Of a DNA stretch of 64,000 nucleotides, positions 36,582-46,236 are shown piece after piece. The stretch covers positions 65,457 to 129,456 of the forward strand of contig CAWVXY010000004.1 of assembly GCA_963934295.1 (NCBI GenBank). The letters run 5' to 3'. How positions within the stretch are numbered: position 1 is the stretch's first letter; each line of letters opens with the position of its first letter. This DNA comes from Seribacter sp963934295 (lineage in GTDB: Bacteria; Verrucomicrobiota; Verrucomicrobiia; Opitutales; Seribacteraceae). The position numbers and the translations under genes are program-made. The notes below the pieces were generated by a model that saw only the letters and a program-made list of their open reading frames with translations, searched no databases and was not told the origin of the DNA.

Positions 36582-37982
36582 CTAATTATGTGGATTCATC
36601 AATTGGTGCATCGCATTGGCAAACGAGTTCCCAAGTCGTACGAAGAACGCCCCGCTACCCAAGTAGTGATAGGGGCGATCGCTACCCACCGTACTCCATT
36701 CATGGTAATGAGGTGGCCACCCTTTTTCGAATACCGAATGGGAGAAATTTGAATAATCCTTGTAGCTTTCCACAGAAAGAACATTGCCTATGAATTCTGG
36801 ATGCTTGGCGGCCTCTCGTTGAGCGATCGATACCGCGTTTTCGTCTACCTTTTCTTTAGTGCGGGGTGTACCCAGCACTCCGATAACAAAAGGCATGTTC
36901 GGGGTCTTGAAGCTAGTGCGCACATCCTTGATAAAGGTCTTCATATTGTCCGCATAATTTCCGTGATATTCAGGGTTAAACTGATCATTAAAGCCCTGAA
37001 ACCAGACGAAACCCGCGATCTCATAGCCCTGCCCGGGATCGTATTCAGGATGGTGCTTCTTCGGGTCGGCCAGAACCTCATTCACATGCTCGACCATCTC
37101 CCGCCAAAAATGACCCGCATCGTCCTGACTGAATGGCTTCGGCTCACGCGGCAGCTTGGGTTTGCGCGGTTCGCGTAATTTCTTTTTGGTCTTTTCATCG
37201 GCGGTCTTCATCTTCTCCCGATAGGCAGCTAGGTCAGCGGCATACTTTTTCTCCGTTTCGGGAAAGTTTTTAACCGCCTCCCTGAACTTAACCAGATTTT
37301 CTTCGGCCTTGGTCTTCGCGTCGGAATAAGCTTTCGTACTTTTAAAGTCGGACGCGGATGGCGGGCGAAAATCATACATGAGTGATTTGCCTCCCCACGA
37401 GGCTTTAATCAGCAAAATAGGCCCCTTGATCTTTTTAGCCATGGACAGGCCAAATCCATATTCCGGACCAATCTTTATGTTGTCAGCACCATAACCAACG
37501 CCGAGCTTACCCGACTTCACATTCCTATCTGCTATGGAGGAAATGTAGACCTGATCTGAGACAGTACAGGCGTCGATCATCTTTTTCTCGTAGCTTTCGT
37601 GCTCAGCAACCAGCTTATTGAGTTTGGATTCCAGTGCCTTCTTTTCCGGACCATCCGGCATGTTTTTGATTTTTGGAAAACCGATACCACCACTCAATTC
37701 GTCGAGCTCCCGGGCTTTGATCAGTTGTTCTTGGAACGCTTCGCTCATATCTTTTCTAAAGACCATCTGCGTGAGGGGAGCGTCTTTAGCCATGCCGTTC
37801 ATGTAAAGAGTGCCAATCGTATGCCCCCGGGCATGACCAACGGTATTGGACTGTCCTGCAAGGATGAAGACTTTAAGTTTCTGATCAGCAAAAACGGAAG
37901 CGGACAAAATAATCGATAAGGCAAGAAACGCCTCTGCCCGCAAACGGAAAAGATAATGGAGGAAGTTTGTTCTGACATTCAT
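36582..37982 (-). CDS. SASA-domain carbohydrate esterase (sialate O-acetylesterase-like)
   Basis: This 466-residue exported protein has a signal peptide through about residue 32. The SASA/DUF303 nucleophile motif FILAGQSN lies just after it, followed by PILLIKASWGGKS and GFVWFQGFNDQF, the family blocks II and III. A highly charged Lys/Glu-rich helical insertion (about residues 220-285, including KKLREPRKPKLPREPKP) interrupts the domain and is probably a coiled coil or arm. The family removes acetyl groups from sialic acid or xylan-type sugars. It stands alone between the macroglobulin gene and a divergent lipoprotein gene. Confidence 0.85.
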   Translation of the reverse strand: MNVRTNFLHYLFRLRAEAFLALSIILSASVFADQKLKVFILAGQSNTVGHARGHTIGTLYMNGMAKDAPLTQMVFRKDMSEAFQEQLIKARELDELSGGIGFPKIKNMPDGPEKKALESKLNKLVAEHESYEKKMIDACTVSDQVYISSIADRNVKSGKLGVGYGADNIKIGPEYGFGLSMAKKIKGPILLIKASWGGKSLMYDFRPPSASDFKSTKAYSDAKTKAEENLVKFREAVKNFPETEKKYAADLAAYREKMKTADEKTKKKLREPRKPKLPREPKPFSQDDAGHFWREMVEHVNEVLADPKKHHPEYDPGQGYEIAGFVWFQGFNDQFNPEYHGNYADNMKTFIKDVRTSFKTPNMPFVIGVLGTPRTKEKVDENAVSIAQREAAKHPEFIGNVLSVESYKDYSNFSHSVFEKGWPPHYHEWSTVGSDRPYHYLGSGAFFVRLGNSFANAMHQLMNPHN

Positions 37983-38156
37983 GATGAATTCAAGAATCAG
38001 TCGAGGGGGTCTTGGATTTCAAGCCCAAATACACCCCGAAAATTAATTTGTCACGACAACCTCTCCATCCAAAAGAATAATTCCGTAAAAGAAACTTTTA
38101 CATGTAAGGCATTGGGTTGTAGGGTCGCGTCCAACTAATTACCAACCAGTAAATTA

Positions 38157-38513
38157 ATGAAGCACTTCTTACATTTTTTGATCTTAGGCTTAATCACAGG
38201 ATGCGGCACGGTTTCCGAACTGGTAGAAGATATCTTCATGCCCAATTATCGCCGTATTCTTGATGGTAATAGAACCTATTATTATATGCATCCCACCAAG
38301 CCCAATAAATTCTCTGACAAGAAAAAATGGCAGGTATATTTCAAGGACGAAAAACTGATTTCCTCCACTTCCTGGAAGCCTGACGGACAGAAGTGTCCCG
38401 AAACGAATTTAATCAATGGCAATGGACTTTTGGTTTTGTATAACGAGGACGGGACCGAACTATCCCGCTCTTACTACAAAAACGGTAAACCTAAAAGGAC
38501 CAAAAAGCCTTAG
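38157..38513 (+). CDS. Small lipoprotein with MORN-variant repeat
   Basis: The 118-residue product has a lipoprotein signal with lipobox LITGC (Cys16). The C-terminal half, including NGNGLLVLYNEDGTELS and YYKNGKP, matches the MORN-variant (YwqK-like) repeat pattern of strand-turn units. Function is unknown; such repeats are usually structural or surface-associated. It is transcribed alone, divergent from the SASA esterase gene and convergent with the FG-GAP gene. Confidence 0.65.
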   Translation: MKHFLHFLILGLITGCGTVSELVEDIFMPNYRRILDGNRTYYYMHPTKPNKFSDKKKWQVYFKDEKLISSTSWKPDGQKCPETNLINGNGLLVLYNEDGTELSRSYYKNGKPKRTKKP

Positions 38514-38609
38514 AACTCTTTAGCTATTTGGACAATAGTTAGTAACCAAACAAAACCATGCTCCGCATAGCTATGACTATGTCAGGCCCTTAAAAAAGAT
38601 TGGCGAAAG

Positions 38610-39758
38610 CTACTTGTGCTTATTCCAAAGAATCTGGGTGCCTTCCTTGCCGGGAACCACGATCTCAAGATCGCCGTCGGCATCCAGGTCAGCAGTAACA
38701 ATGTGTAATCCAATACCCGCTCCCTTGGCGGCGACATACTTGCCGAAGTTCTTGAATTCTTTGTCCCAAGTGTAGTACATAACGACAGGAATGTCATCAG
38801 CTCCCGGATCCCGACCGTTATGCCCGTAAACACGCTTACCGGTAATCAGTTCGTCCACCCCGTCACCGTCCAGATCCGCAAAGTGCAGAGCATGGGATTG
38901 ACTGAACGAATCGTCGATCTTGACTTCATCATAAAGGAAGTTGCCGTCATTATCGAAACCTTTGGATAGCCATGCAAAGACGCCATAGTCATGCCCATTG
39001 CCCCAAATCAGATCGTTCTTACCATCACCGTTTACATCGCGGATCAATACCGGGCAGGACAGACTCTTGGTCCAGCTTGGGTGAAACTTCCATGGACCAG
39101 CATAGGGATCGCCTTTTGGTCTTTCATACCAACCAGTACCGATTACGATATCGCTTCGCCCATCGTTGTTTAGATCGCCAAAGCCGATCCCATGACCGCT
39201 CTGTGGGCCAACCGTGTGACCTTTGAACTTACCCTTATCATCCTGATACCAAAGAATCGTGGGTGCCTTCTTGTTCCATTGGTTGGCAAACCATTCGCGT
39301 TTACCGTCGCCGTCAATATCAAGAAATTGACAGAGTTCATTGGTCTTCTGCTTGGTATCAATCAAAAGATTCTGCTCCCACAACCGGCCCCACTTAAGAC
39401 CTTTCTCTCCGGGATTTCGGTACCAATTCACTTCGGGTAACCAAAAACTATTCGACACAACATCGATCCAACCGTCACCATCGACATCATAAGCATGCTC
39501 GCCATTGGAGTGGGCATAACCACCCTTGTCTTCGATGATGCGTAAGGGTCTTGGCACCCATGCTCCTGACTCTCCTGGGTTCCGATACCAATTGCGACCG
39601 GCTGAGACATCAAGCTTTCCGTCCTTGTCATAATCTGCCACCGCAACTCCCTCATTTGCATCAACGGCCAACAACTGCATCTCGAATTTCACTGGGTGTG
39701 TACCGAAGAGAGAAGTGCTACCAAGCAGACTCAAAGTCAAAATATTTAAGTGTTTCAT
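38610..39758 (-). CDS. Exported FG-GAP/VCBS repeat beta-propeller protein
   Basis: This 382-residue exported protein consists mostly of FG-GAP/VCBS-type repeats. Repeats such as DYDKDGKLDV, DVDGDGWIDVV, DIDGDGKREW, DLNNDGRSDIV, DVNGDGKNDLI, DLDGDGVDELI and DLDADGDLEIV are calcium-binding-like DxDxDG loops that alternate with NWYRNPG and related turns. Seven such units suggest a seven-bladed propeller. PVC bacteria have many such proteins, thought to bind carbohydrate or assist extracellular enzymes; the role here is unknown. It is followed on the same strand by nothing; the next minus-strand gene upstream is a sulfatase. Confidence 0.85.
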   Translation of the reverse strand: MKHLNILTLSLLGSTSLFGTHPVKFEMQLLAVDANEGVAVADYDKDGKLDVSAGRNWYRNPGESGAWVPRPLRIIEDKGGYAHSNGEHAYDVDGDGWIDVVSNSFWLPEVNWYRNPGEKGLKWGRLWEQNLLIDTKQKTNELCQFLDIDGDGKREWFANQWNKKAPTILWYQDDKGKFKGHTVGPQSGHGIGFGDLNNDGRSDIVIGTGWYERPKGDPYAGPWKFHPSWTKSLSCPVLIRDVNGDGKNDLIWGNGHDYGVFAWLSKGFDNDGNFLYDEVKIDDSFSQSHALHFADLDGDGVDELITGKRVYGHNGRDPGADDIPVVMYYTWDKEFKNFGKYVAAKGAGIGLHIVTADLDADGDLEIVVPGKEGTQILWNKHK

Positions 39759-39919
39759 ATCTTATTTCTTATGTTTAGGAGGGTTCGTTTATTACAGGAC
39801 GATCGGCGAATCACTCTTTTCGATGTTTTCCACCATTTTTGAATAGAATTGCAAATCATAAAGTGAAAAAGGGAATCATGGCAACAGAAAGGGCATGAAG
39901 GAAAAGAATATCTTCCTCC

Positions 39920-41293
39920 TTATTTCCTTTTCGGTTTTTTATTCTTGGTTTTGGCAGCCTTTCGCACGCCGGTCACGCGTTCATAGTCAATCTTACTACC
40001 TTTCTTTGGATATTCGTCAAGAGCCGCCTGCAGGCTCTTGCGTAGGGTGCTTGGCTCTGCCGTATCGCCCAGAGCCTTCTCTTCGCGAACATCATTGATC
40101 ACGTCGTAGAATCGACCGTCCTCATAGAGCTTGTAGTGCTTGTTTCGCACCCAGGCGACCTCCCAATGGGAATACATGGTGTCGAATTGCTTCGAGAACG
40201 GACGGGGAAAGTAGTAGCCGTAAACCCACTTCCGCTTCTTGCCTTCCCTCCCCAAGCATTGGGGCCAGAAGCTCCATCCGTCCCCTTGGGTGATTTTCTT
40301 GGCCGGTAGATTAGCTGCTTCGACGATGGTCGGGAACAGATCGGAAAAGCAGATCAGGTCCTTGTTCACTTGGCCGGCCTGAATGCGCCCCGGAAGGTTG
40401 AAGATCAACGGCACCTTGGTTCCATGGTCGTGGGTGTAGCCCTTGCCGCCCTTGCGCTGCGTACCAAAAAAATCGAGAGTCAGGCTGGAGTTGGTCCCGT
40501 TGTCCGCGGTGAAAATTATCAAGGTGTTCTCACGCAGTCCGAGCTCGATCAAGGTGTCCTCGATCCGTCCGACGCAGTGATCCATGTAAGCCACCATGTC
40601 GATGAAGTTCTGCTTCCCATTCTTGCTCTTGCGGTTCTTGCTCCGTGGGGTCGGATCAAAAGGATTGTGCGGGAGGTTCATCGGGTAGTAGGCGAGAAAC
40701 GGCTTGTCCTTGTTCGTCTTAATGAAGTCGATCAGATAATCAGCGATGACCGTCGATCCGTAGTCATCCTCGCCATGGTTAATGACCTTGCCATCGTGCA
40801 TCAGGGAGGGTTTCCAATAACGACTGCGTTCCGTCCCCGGAATGTTCCAGACGCAATGCCGGTCAAAGCCAGCTTCTTTTGGGGAGATGCCAGTTTGAGT
40901 AGTCAGCAACTGCCACTTGCCCGCCACGGCCGTGGCGTAGCCCTGGGCTTTGAAGTGATTGGCGAATGTCGGTTCGCCCTTAGGGAAAACGCCAAAGTCG
41001 ACGTAATTAAACACGTTCGATTTTCCGGTCATCAGATTCACGCGACTGGGCGTGCACAACGGAGTCGAGTGGCAGTGATCGAAGCGTATGCCCTTGGCCG
41101 CGAGCCCATCGAGGCGAGGGGTCGAGAATTCTTTGCTCCCGTAGGCGCTGAAACATTCATACCCGACATCATCCGCCATGATGAGGACGATGTTGAGTTT
41201 TTGTGATTCCGCCTGGATCAAGGAAGCGGTCTGCAGAAGTACCGCAAGAAAGAGTATTATGACTTTATTTATGGACATTGTTCTGCAAAACAT
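39920..41293 (-). CDS. Arylsulfatase-type sulfatase (Cys-type)
   Basis: This 457-residue exported protein opens with a signal peptide (ATG at 41293 or 41278), then NIVLIMADDVGYE with the metal-binding Asp pair. The active-site motif PLCTPSRVNLMTGK carries the formylglycine-precursor Cys80 in C-x-P-x-R context. Later FTADNGT and GTKVPLIFNLPG match S1 sulfatases. It should remove sulfate esters from a glycan or aromatic substrate once the cysteine is converted by FGE, for example by the enzyme at 15.2-16.3 kb. G+C appears higher than in the DUF4962 gene nearby. Substrate is not predictable. Confidence 0.92.
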   Translation of the reverse strand: MFCRTMSINKVIILFLAVLLQTASLIQAESQKLNIVLIMADDVGYECFSAYGSKEFSTPRLDGLAAKGIRFDHCHSTPLCTPSRVNLMTGKSNVFNYVDFGVFPKGEPTFANHFKAQGYATAVAGKWQLLTTQTGISPKEAGFDRHCVWNIPGTERSRYWKPSLMHDGKVINHGEDDYGSTVIADYLIDFIKTNKDKPFLAYYPMNLPHNPFDPTPRSKNRKSKNGKQNFIDMVAYMDHCVGRIEDTLIELGLRENTLIIFTADNGTNSSLTLDFFGTQRKGGKGYTHDHGTKVPLIFNLPGRIQAGQVNKDLICFSDLFPTIVEAANLPAKKITQGDGWSFWPQCLGREGKKRKWVYGYYFPRPFSKQFDTMYSHWEVAWVRNKHYKLYEDGRFYDVINDVREEKALGDTAEPSTLRKSLQAALDEYPKKGSKIDYERVTGVRKAAKTKNKKPKRK

Positions 41294-41474
41294 AGGTAAA
41301 GCTTTATCTTAAAAAGCAATGAATGATCGAGATCAATTTGTAAGGTTGTCCAAATTACAGGAATCTGGCGATAAAGAATAATGCTGGAAAGAATTATTCA
41401 CTGAAGACACCGTAATGCGAATCACGGGAGCCCATTTCCTTCTTGATTTGGTGATGGAGTTAGACGGCAATAAT

Positions 41475-41972
41475 TTATTCTTTTATCGGTGCTTTAAGCA
41501 AAACGTCTTTTGAGGAGTTCAGGTCCATAATAAGGCCCGTTTTTCTGACAAAATTCATCGGTGCATCAAAGGTAGATAGTTTTCCGGTCACAAAGACGCG
41601 CGTTGGTTTGTCTGCGAAATCGGTGGCCTCGAACAGAGCCACCAGTTCGTCGTGTCTGTCGTCTACGGGAATGAGAATGCTAAAAGACTGACCCACGTCG
41701 TCCGAAGGTTTAGCTTTTAGATCGAACCTCCATTTTCCAGGTTGGTTAACACCCGAGTCCTTGGGAAACACGTTGCCGCCATCCACATAACCCCAAACCT
41801 TGAGAACTTTGCCTCGATGAGCCAGCGCTTCCTCACGGTTTTTGGCGAAACCTTTTTTGCTGAATGAGGAAGCCGGTACATACCCGCTTATCGGTTTGTC
41901 CACACAACCCCCAAGAAGCAGGGGCACTATCAAAATGATTAGGAATAAGGATGTGGAGGCATTCATATTCAT
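41475..41972 (-). CDS. Lipoprotein, OB-fold-like, unknown function
   Basis: This 165-residue lipoprotein has lipobox LLGGC (Cys23). The mature region (GKVLKVWGYVDGGNVF ... RVFVTGKLSTFDAP) looks like a small beta-barrel of OB-fold type, but no family is recognised with confidence. Its start overlaps the stop of the upstream esterase gene by four bases (41969-41972, ATGA), so the two are translationally coupled. It probably assists or anchors that esterase; this is inference. Confidence 0.65.
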   Translation of the reverse strand: MNMNASTSLFLIILIVPLLLGGCVDKPISGYVPASSFSKKGFAKNREEALAHRGKVLKVWGYVDGGNVFPKDSGVNQPGKWRFDLKAKPSDDVGQSFSILIPVDDRHDELVALFEATDFADKPTRVFVTGKLSTFDAPMNFVRKTGLIMDLNSSKDVLLKAPIKE

Positions 41973-42832
41973 TTATTCTTTTTTCCTCGAAGCGTATTCT
42001 TCTCGATAAAAGCCCATGTGGCCACTCCCCAAGATCCTTCGGTCATGCAAACCGGGTTGTGAAGAAATTTTCTGGTGGGGTCTTTCTTGTTCAGGCAACA
42101 GGATCCGTCCGGATAAGCATCGATATCACTGGGCAATTGAAAGTAGTTATAGGAAATCTTAAGCTGGTCGAGGGAATCCCGAAACTTCCTTGTGTTAAGT
42201 CCCCCCTGCACCAGACGCAACTTGAGTTTCTCTTGGATCGCCTTGGTTTTCTTTCCGTATTCAGGCACATAATTGCGGGCCTGAGGATCGGTGAAACTGG
42301 TACCCCCTCCCGCGTCCAATGCCACTGCCGTCGAGAAGATATCGAGGTGCTTGGCTCCCCAATAGATCGAACCGGCCGCTCCCATTGAAAACCCCATGAT
42401 AGTCCGTTGCCTACGATCTTGGGTAAGGGCGTATTTGTTCTCAAGAGAAGGAAGGAGTTCCTTGAGGATGTTTGTTTCAGGTCGTTTGTCCTTGGCCCCG
42501 TCCCGCCACACCGTTCCCCCATATTTTTCCGGAAAGACGACAGCGAAGTCTTGAATCTTGCCAGCCTTGCGGGCGGCTTCGTAACTTTGCATCACTTGAG
42601 AGGAGGCATTGCCACCACCTGCCCCGTGTAGAAAAATAATGAGCGGAAAAGGGCCCTTGTCTTTGGCGTAACCCGGAGGGAGGTACAAGGTGTAGATGAT
42701 TTCATCCCCCGTGACGGGCCCCTTGTATTTCAGGTTCTTTTGGTACTGACCCAAGTGAACGCCTGATTCGGCTTGGGCCTGCATGGTCCAAAGCCCAAAG
42801 GCAACGAAGTTGAAAACAAAAAGAAATTTCAT
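41969..42832 (-). CDS. Exported esterase (PHB-depolymerase/esterase D-like)
   Basis: The frame opens at ATG 42892, but ATG 42832 is preferred because it directly starts a signal peptide ending in AQAES. The alpha/beta-hydrolase core shows LIIFLHGAGGGN (oxyanion side) and the nucleophile elbow IMGFSMGAAG, a layout seen in feruloyl esterase and PHB-depolymerase-like enzymes. The histidine is probably in the late HNPV segment. It may remove acyl groups from polysaccharides. A truncated paralogue of its first ~55 codons lies at 46237-46404 on the same strand. It is coupled to the downstream OB-fold lipoprotein gene. Confidence 0.85.
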   Translation of the reverse strand: MKFLFVFNFVAFGLWTMQAQAESGVHLGQYQKNLKYKGPVTGDEIIYTLYLPPGYAKDKGPFPLIIFLHGAGGGNASSQVMQSYEAARKAGKIQDFAVVFPEKYGGTVWRDGAKDKRPETNILKELLPSLENKYALTQDRRQRTIMGFSMGAAGSIYWGAKHLDIFSTAVALDAGGGTSFTDPQARNYVPEYGKKTKAIQEKLKLRLVQGGLNTRKFRDSLDQLKISYNYFQLPSDIDAYPDGSCCLNKKDPTRKFLHNPVCMTEGSWGVATWAFIEKNTLRGKKNK

Positions 42833-42999
42833 AATAAGTCTCAAAGCAAAAGGTAAAACAAAAGAAGATTCCACTATAGTTGGGAATTGCATGTTTTGAC
42901 CATAACGAAACGCCCGTTTCGTTTAACCCTTTCATGCACCTTCAGCTCCTGGGTAAGCGATCCAACCTCGCGGTTCGTCTTTGAAAATCGATCATTTAT

Positions 43000-43185
43000 C
43001 TAGTTCACGAACAGGCTTGGTCGGGAGACTTGCCGCCCCCCCGAATTGTAGAGCTTGGCTGCCTCTGCATCCCTCAAAGCGCGATCGTACAGATGGACGT
43101 CATCCACAGAGCCGTTGAACCAATGCGACAGTTGAAATCTGAGCCAACGAATGGGGGCCGGTATCCCAGCGTTTTTCAGGGTAAT
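43000..43185 (-). pseudogene. LamG-domain fragment (C-terminal remnant)
   Basis: The minus strand is open for 61 sense codons ending at TAG 43000-43002, with an in-frame TGA at 43186-43188 and no start codon. The translation includes HWFNGSVDDVHLYDRALRD and AEAAKLYNSGG, a textbook C-terminal stretch of a LamG/concanavalin-like jelly roll. No other part of such a gene is nearby. It is a relic of a larger glycan-binding protein lost by deletion. The codon reading through a run of seven G (7 C on plus strand) keeps the frame. Confidence 0.8.
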
Positions 43186-43352
43186 TCAGTTCATGCCTTT
43201 GTTTAAGAATATAGGAAATTAAAGTGACACCCTGTACAGAGTATATGTTAGTTTCATTATAAGGTGTTGGTTACTTGTTTGAAAGCAAGTTGAAACAAAT
43301 TTTAACAGAAAGTGTCGTACGCTGAAAACTTTAATGATAAGGAATATTACTT

Positions 43353-46112
43353 ATGCAAAATTTTAAATATTTGCTCCTTGTAACTACAATGTGTGGATTT
43401 TTTCTCGCTCAAAAATCAGGTGCTACCGAAATCAATCAACGCTATAAAAAAGTTGGTAGCGAATACCAGATACTTGGCGATTCTATTTACCCCCAAATGC
43501 TTGACAGGGCTATACCCACGGGAGCAGTGGATATAAATCCACCCTGGCTGGCCTATAACCCTTGGATAAATGAGCCGGTGGGTGCCGGTCAACCAAAAGA
43601 AATTAGGAAAAGTGAAAAGAGAGAATTCGCTTTAAACCAAAAGTTGAATCGCAGGTACTACTTTGAACTTTCCCGGGATAAAGCATTTAAAAAGGATGTA
43701 ATAAAAAGTGCCCCAAAAGCCTGGTCCTTTTTTAACCCGTATCAAAAATTATCCTCAGGCACCTGGTATTGGAGGGTCACTTTTGTGGAAAACCAGAAAA
43801 TGTCTCCAAATTTTAAAGGTGTTGTTCACAGTTTTTATATCTCAGGAAAAGAGCGTGTTTTTGTACCGCCCTCAGCAGATAAAATGGTTGAACATATCAA
43901 AAAGCGCAGATCCCCCCGTGTCATTATGCCGGAGGAATTAGTCGGGAAGCTATGGAGTCAATTGCCTGATTGGGAAAAGAAGAATTTCTCTCAAATCATA
44001 AGTAAAGCCGAGGATGTAAAAATACTGCCTTATGATCATATGATTAAAGTAGAGTCGGCCGGCAGATCAGAAAAAATTGTTAAAAAACTAATGAGTAAGA
44101 TGGCCAATGACATAACTATAAAGTATACCACTGCCATCGACACTCTGGTGCGTGCTTATCTAGTGAGAGGAGAAGAAAAATATAAAAAGTCAGCCATCGA
44201 AAAATACACTCAACTATATAGACTGTACCCCGGATTTCAAAAGTACTACACCAAGAAAAACTTCATGTCCACTTTTGGGGGTGCCCGGTATCTGACTACG
44301 ACGATGTTACTTTTGGATGCCTGTAGTGAAAGCCTGGAACCCGATATAAGAAAAGGCATGGTGGGCTTTAGTATGTCACGTATGACAAATGGTTCTGATA
44401 ATTATAATGTTCAACTGGCACGTTCAGAGTACAAGATCTATGATGCTCACCTTTGGCAGGGGGGAGTTCACAAGCCGATGTTTGCATCGATTGTTTTAAG
44501 CGCCTATCGTGATGATGCTGTTCAATGGTTTAGATATTATTATGAACTCTGGCTTTTTCGATCTCCAGCTGGAAGTAGGAACGATGGAGGGTGGCATGCC
44601 GGGTTAGGATACTTCGGAGTTAATGACAGAGCACTCTTGCAATCCGCCTGGGTATTGCAGCAAGTGTCCGGATTCAACTTTTACAACCAACCCTGGTACA
44701 AAAATTTCTCCAAATTCTTGTCTTTTTCTTCGCCGATAAATAACCCACGAGACAGATTCGGGGATTTCACTGCAAAGAGTGCAAACGTAGGTACCGGAAA
44801 GGTTCACAATGCTCTTTCTACCATGCAATTGCACTTTGAACCGGATAATTTCTGGCACAATTGGAGAGTTTCCAGGTATAAATTAAATACTAGCGACATT
44901 AGAAAAAACAGTCCTCTTGCTAATGCAAACAGGTGGTATCTGGCACTGGCAAATGCAAAATTCGGAAATCCACCCAAAGTAACAAAGGTTGCATCACCGG
45001 ATAAAACCATGCAGGCGGCCCTGTTTCAGGATCTTGGTTTCGTGGGAGCCTCCAGTGATATGAGCAATCCTGAAAACAATATGCACATTACCTTTCGGTC
45101 CACTCCCTTTGGTGGTATTAATCATTCCTTTTCGGCGCAGAATTCTTTTAATCTTTCTTATGGTGGAGATGCCTTATTTATCAATACCGGTCATCGTCAC
45201 TCTACTGCACTTCACCAAGCCTTTGACTATAAGTTGAGTCGTGCTCACAATACAATAGCGCCGGACGGCATTGTTCAGTCCGATGGAATCACCGGTTTTG
45301 GCTGGGTGCCTCGCTTTGTGCATGGAGAGCAGTATACCTACTTTGTCGGGGATGCCTCAAAAGCCTATTCAGGGGACTTTGAGTTAAACGAGGAATTGGA
45401 CATCTACAAAACCAGAAAGGGTGGACTGTATGAGGCAAAGGTTACCCGATTCCGGAGACATGTTCTTGTGATAAGGCCAAATATAATGATCATCTATGAT
45501 GAGTTGGAAGCCAAAGAGCCCTATGACTCGAGGTATAAACTCCATTCGCACAATAAAATGACCCTGGCCGGACCCAATAGTGTAGCAACAGCCAATAAAG
45601 CAGCGAACGCAATGGCCCATATCTGGGGTTCGGGAAAATTAGATATAAATATCACAGATAAATACAGGTTCCAGGCAGTGAACTTAAGGGCCAAGGCAAT
45701 CAACGGTAAGATACCTGATTTCCCGGACTCCTGGCATTTGGAAGTCAGTCCGGTGAAAAAAATGAACAACTTTAAATTCTTAACAGTTATTGAAATAGAG
45801 GCTAAAAATGGAAAGTATCGATATTGCAAACCGAAGAAAGTGGCAGATAATAAATTTATTGCCGGTGATTACACTATTCATTGTAATCTTGATTCAAGTA
45901 CACCATCATTATTAAAGGTTTTCAAAAAGAACGAGAGTTTTGGTATTTCCACCGGAGCAGCATCTTCAGAATTAAAAGTAGGAAATCAATCTTTTAAAGC
46001 CAAGATTCAGGGAACCACATTGTTTTTCGAAAAGGCAAGTGGAAAGGATTATGTTTCCACTCTTGAAGACACTCTTCCTGATACTTTGAAGTATGAAAAT
46101 ATATATAAATAA
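43353..46112 (+). CDS. DUF4962/heparinase II-III-like polysaccharide lyase
   Basis: This 919-residue exported protein has a signal peptide (cleavage near residue 24). The first half, with WYWRVTF and a helical (alpha/alpha) toroid region including YDAHLWQGG and NDGGWHAGLGYF, fits DUF4962. The second half, with NNMHITFRSTPFGG, SYGGDALFINTGH and RAHNTI, fits the heparinase II/III-like beta-sandwich. Such proteins are polysaccharide lyases (PL21/PL39 and relatives) acting on uronic-acid glycans such as heparin, chondroitin or alginate. The exact substrate cannot be told. It is plus-strand among minus-strand genes and is flanked by gene fragments on both sides, which suggests insertion or acquisition. 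A likely ribosome site AAGGA precedes the ATG. Confidence 0.85.
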   Translation: MQNFKYLLLVTTMCGFFLAQKSGATEINQRYKKVGSEYQILGDSIYPQMLDRAIPTGAVDINPPWLAYNPWINEPVGAGQPKEIRKSEKREFALNQKLNRRYYFELSRDKAFKKDVIKSAPKAWSFFNPYQKLSSGTWYWRVTFVENQKMSPNFKGVVHSFYISGKERVFVPPSADKMVEHIKKRRSPRVIMPEELVGKLWSQLPDWEKKNFSQIISKAEDVKILPYDHMIKVESAGRSEKIVKKLMSKMANDITIKYTTAIDTLVRAYLVRGEEKYKKSAIEKYTQLYRLYPGFQKYYTKKNFMSTFGGARYLTTTMLLLDACSESLEPDIRKGMVGFSMSRMTNGSDNYNVQLARSEYKIYDAHLWQGGVHKPMFASIVLSAYRDDAVQWFRYYYELWLFRSPAGSRNDGGWHAGLGYFGVNDRALLQSAWVLQQVSGFNFYNQPWYKNFSKFLSFSSPINNPRDRFGDFTAKSANVGTGKVHNALSTMQLHFEPDNFWHNWRVSRYKLNTSDIRKNSPLANANRWYLALANAKFGNPPKVTKVASPDKTMQAALFQDLGFVGASSDMSNPENNMHITFRSTPFGGINHSFSAQNSFNLSYGGDALFINTGHRHSTALHQAFDYKLSRAHNTIAPDGIVQSDGITGFGWVPRFVHGEQYTYFVGDASKAYSGDFELNEELDIYKTRKGGLYEAKVTRFRRHVLVIRPNIMIIYDELEAKEPYDSRYKLHSHNKMTLAGPNSVATANKAANAMAHIWGSGKLDINITDKYRFQAVNLRAKAINGKIPDFPDSWHLEVSPVKKMNNFKFLTVIEIEAKNGKYRYCKPKKVADNKFIAGDYTIHCNLDSSTPSLLKVFKKNESFGISTGAASSELKVGNQSFKAKIQGTTLFFEKASGKDYVSTLEDTLPDTLKYENIYK

Positions 46113-46236
46113 AGATTACTTCGAGAAGTTAATGTAAAATAATTCTTTATTATTCCGAATTAATAACCTGCCCCGGAATGATAAAAATTGTGCCCAATAT
46201 TGATGTTTGGTTAGGAGTTTTGTACGAACCAGTTCC

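Noticed and set aside
40370..41206. 278-codon plus-strand frame opposite the sulfatase gene
   Set aside because: Antisense shadow in higher-G+C coding DNA; the minus strand encodes a clear sulfatase.
41394..41462. Short minus-strand frame reading like a protein C-terminus (HHQIKKEMGSRDSHYGVFSE region)
   Set aside because: Only ~22 codons between stops, no start and no family recognised; suggestive of another relic but not supportable.
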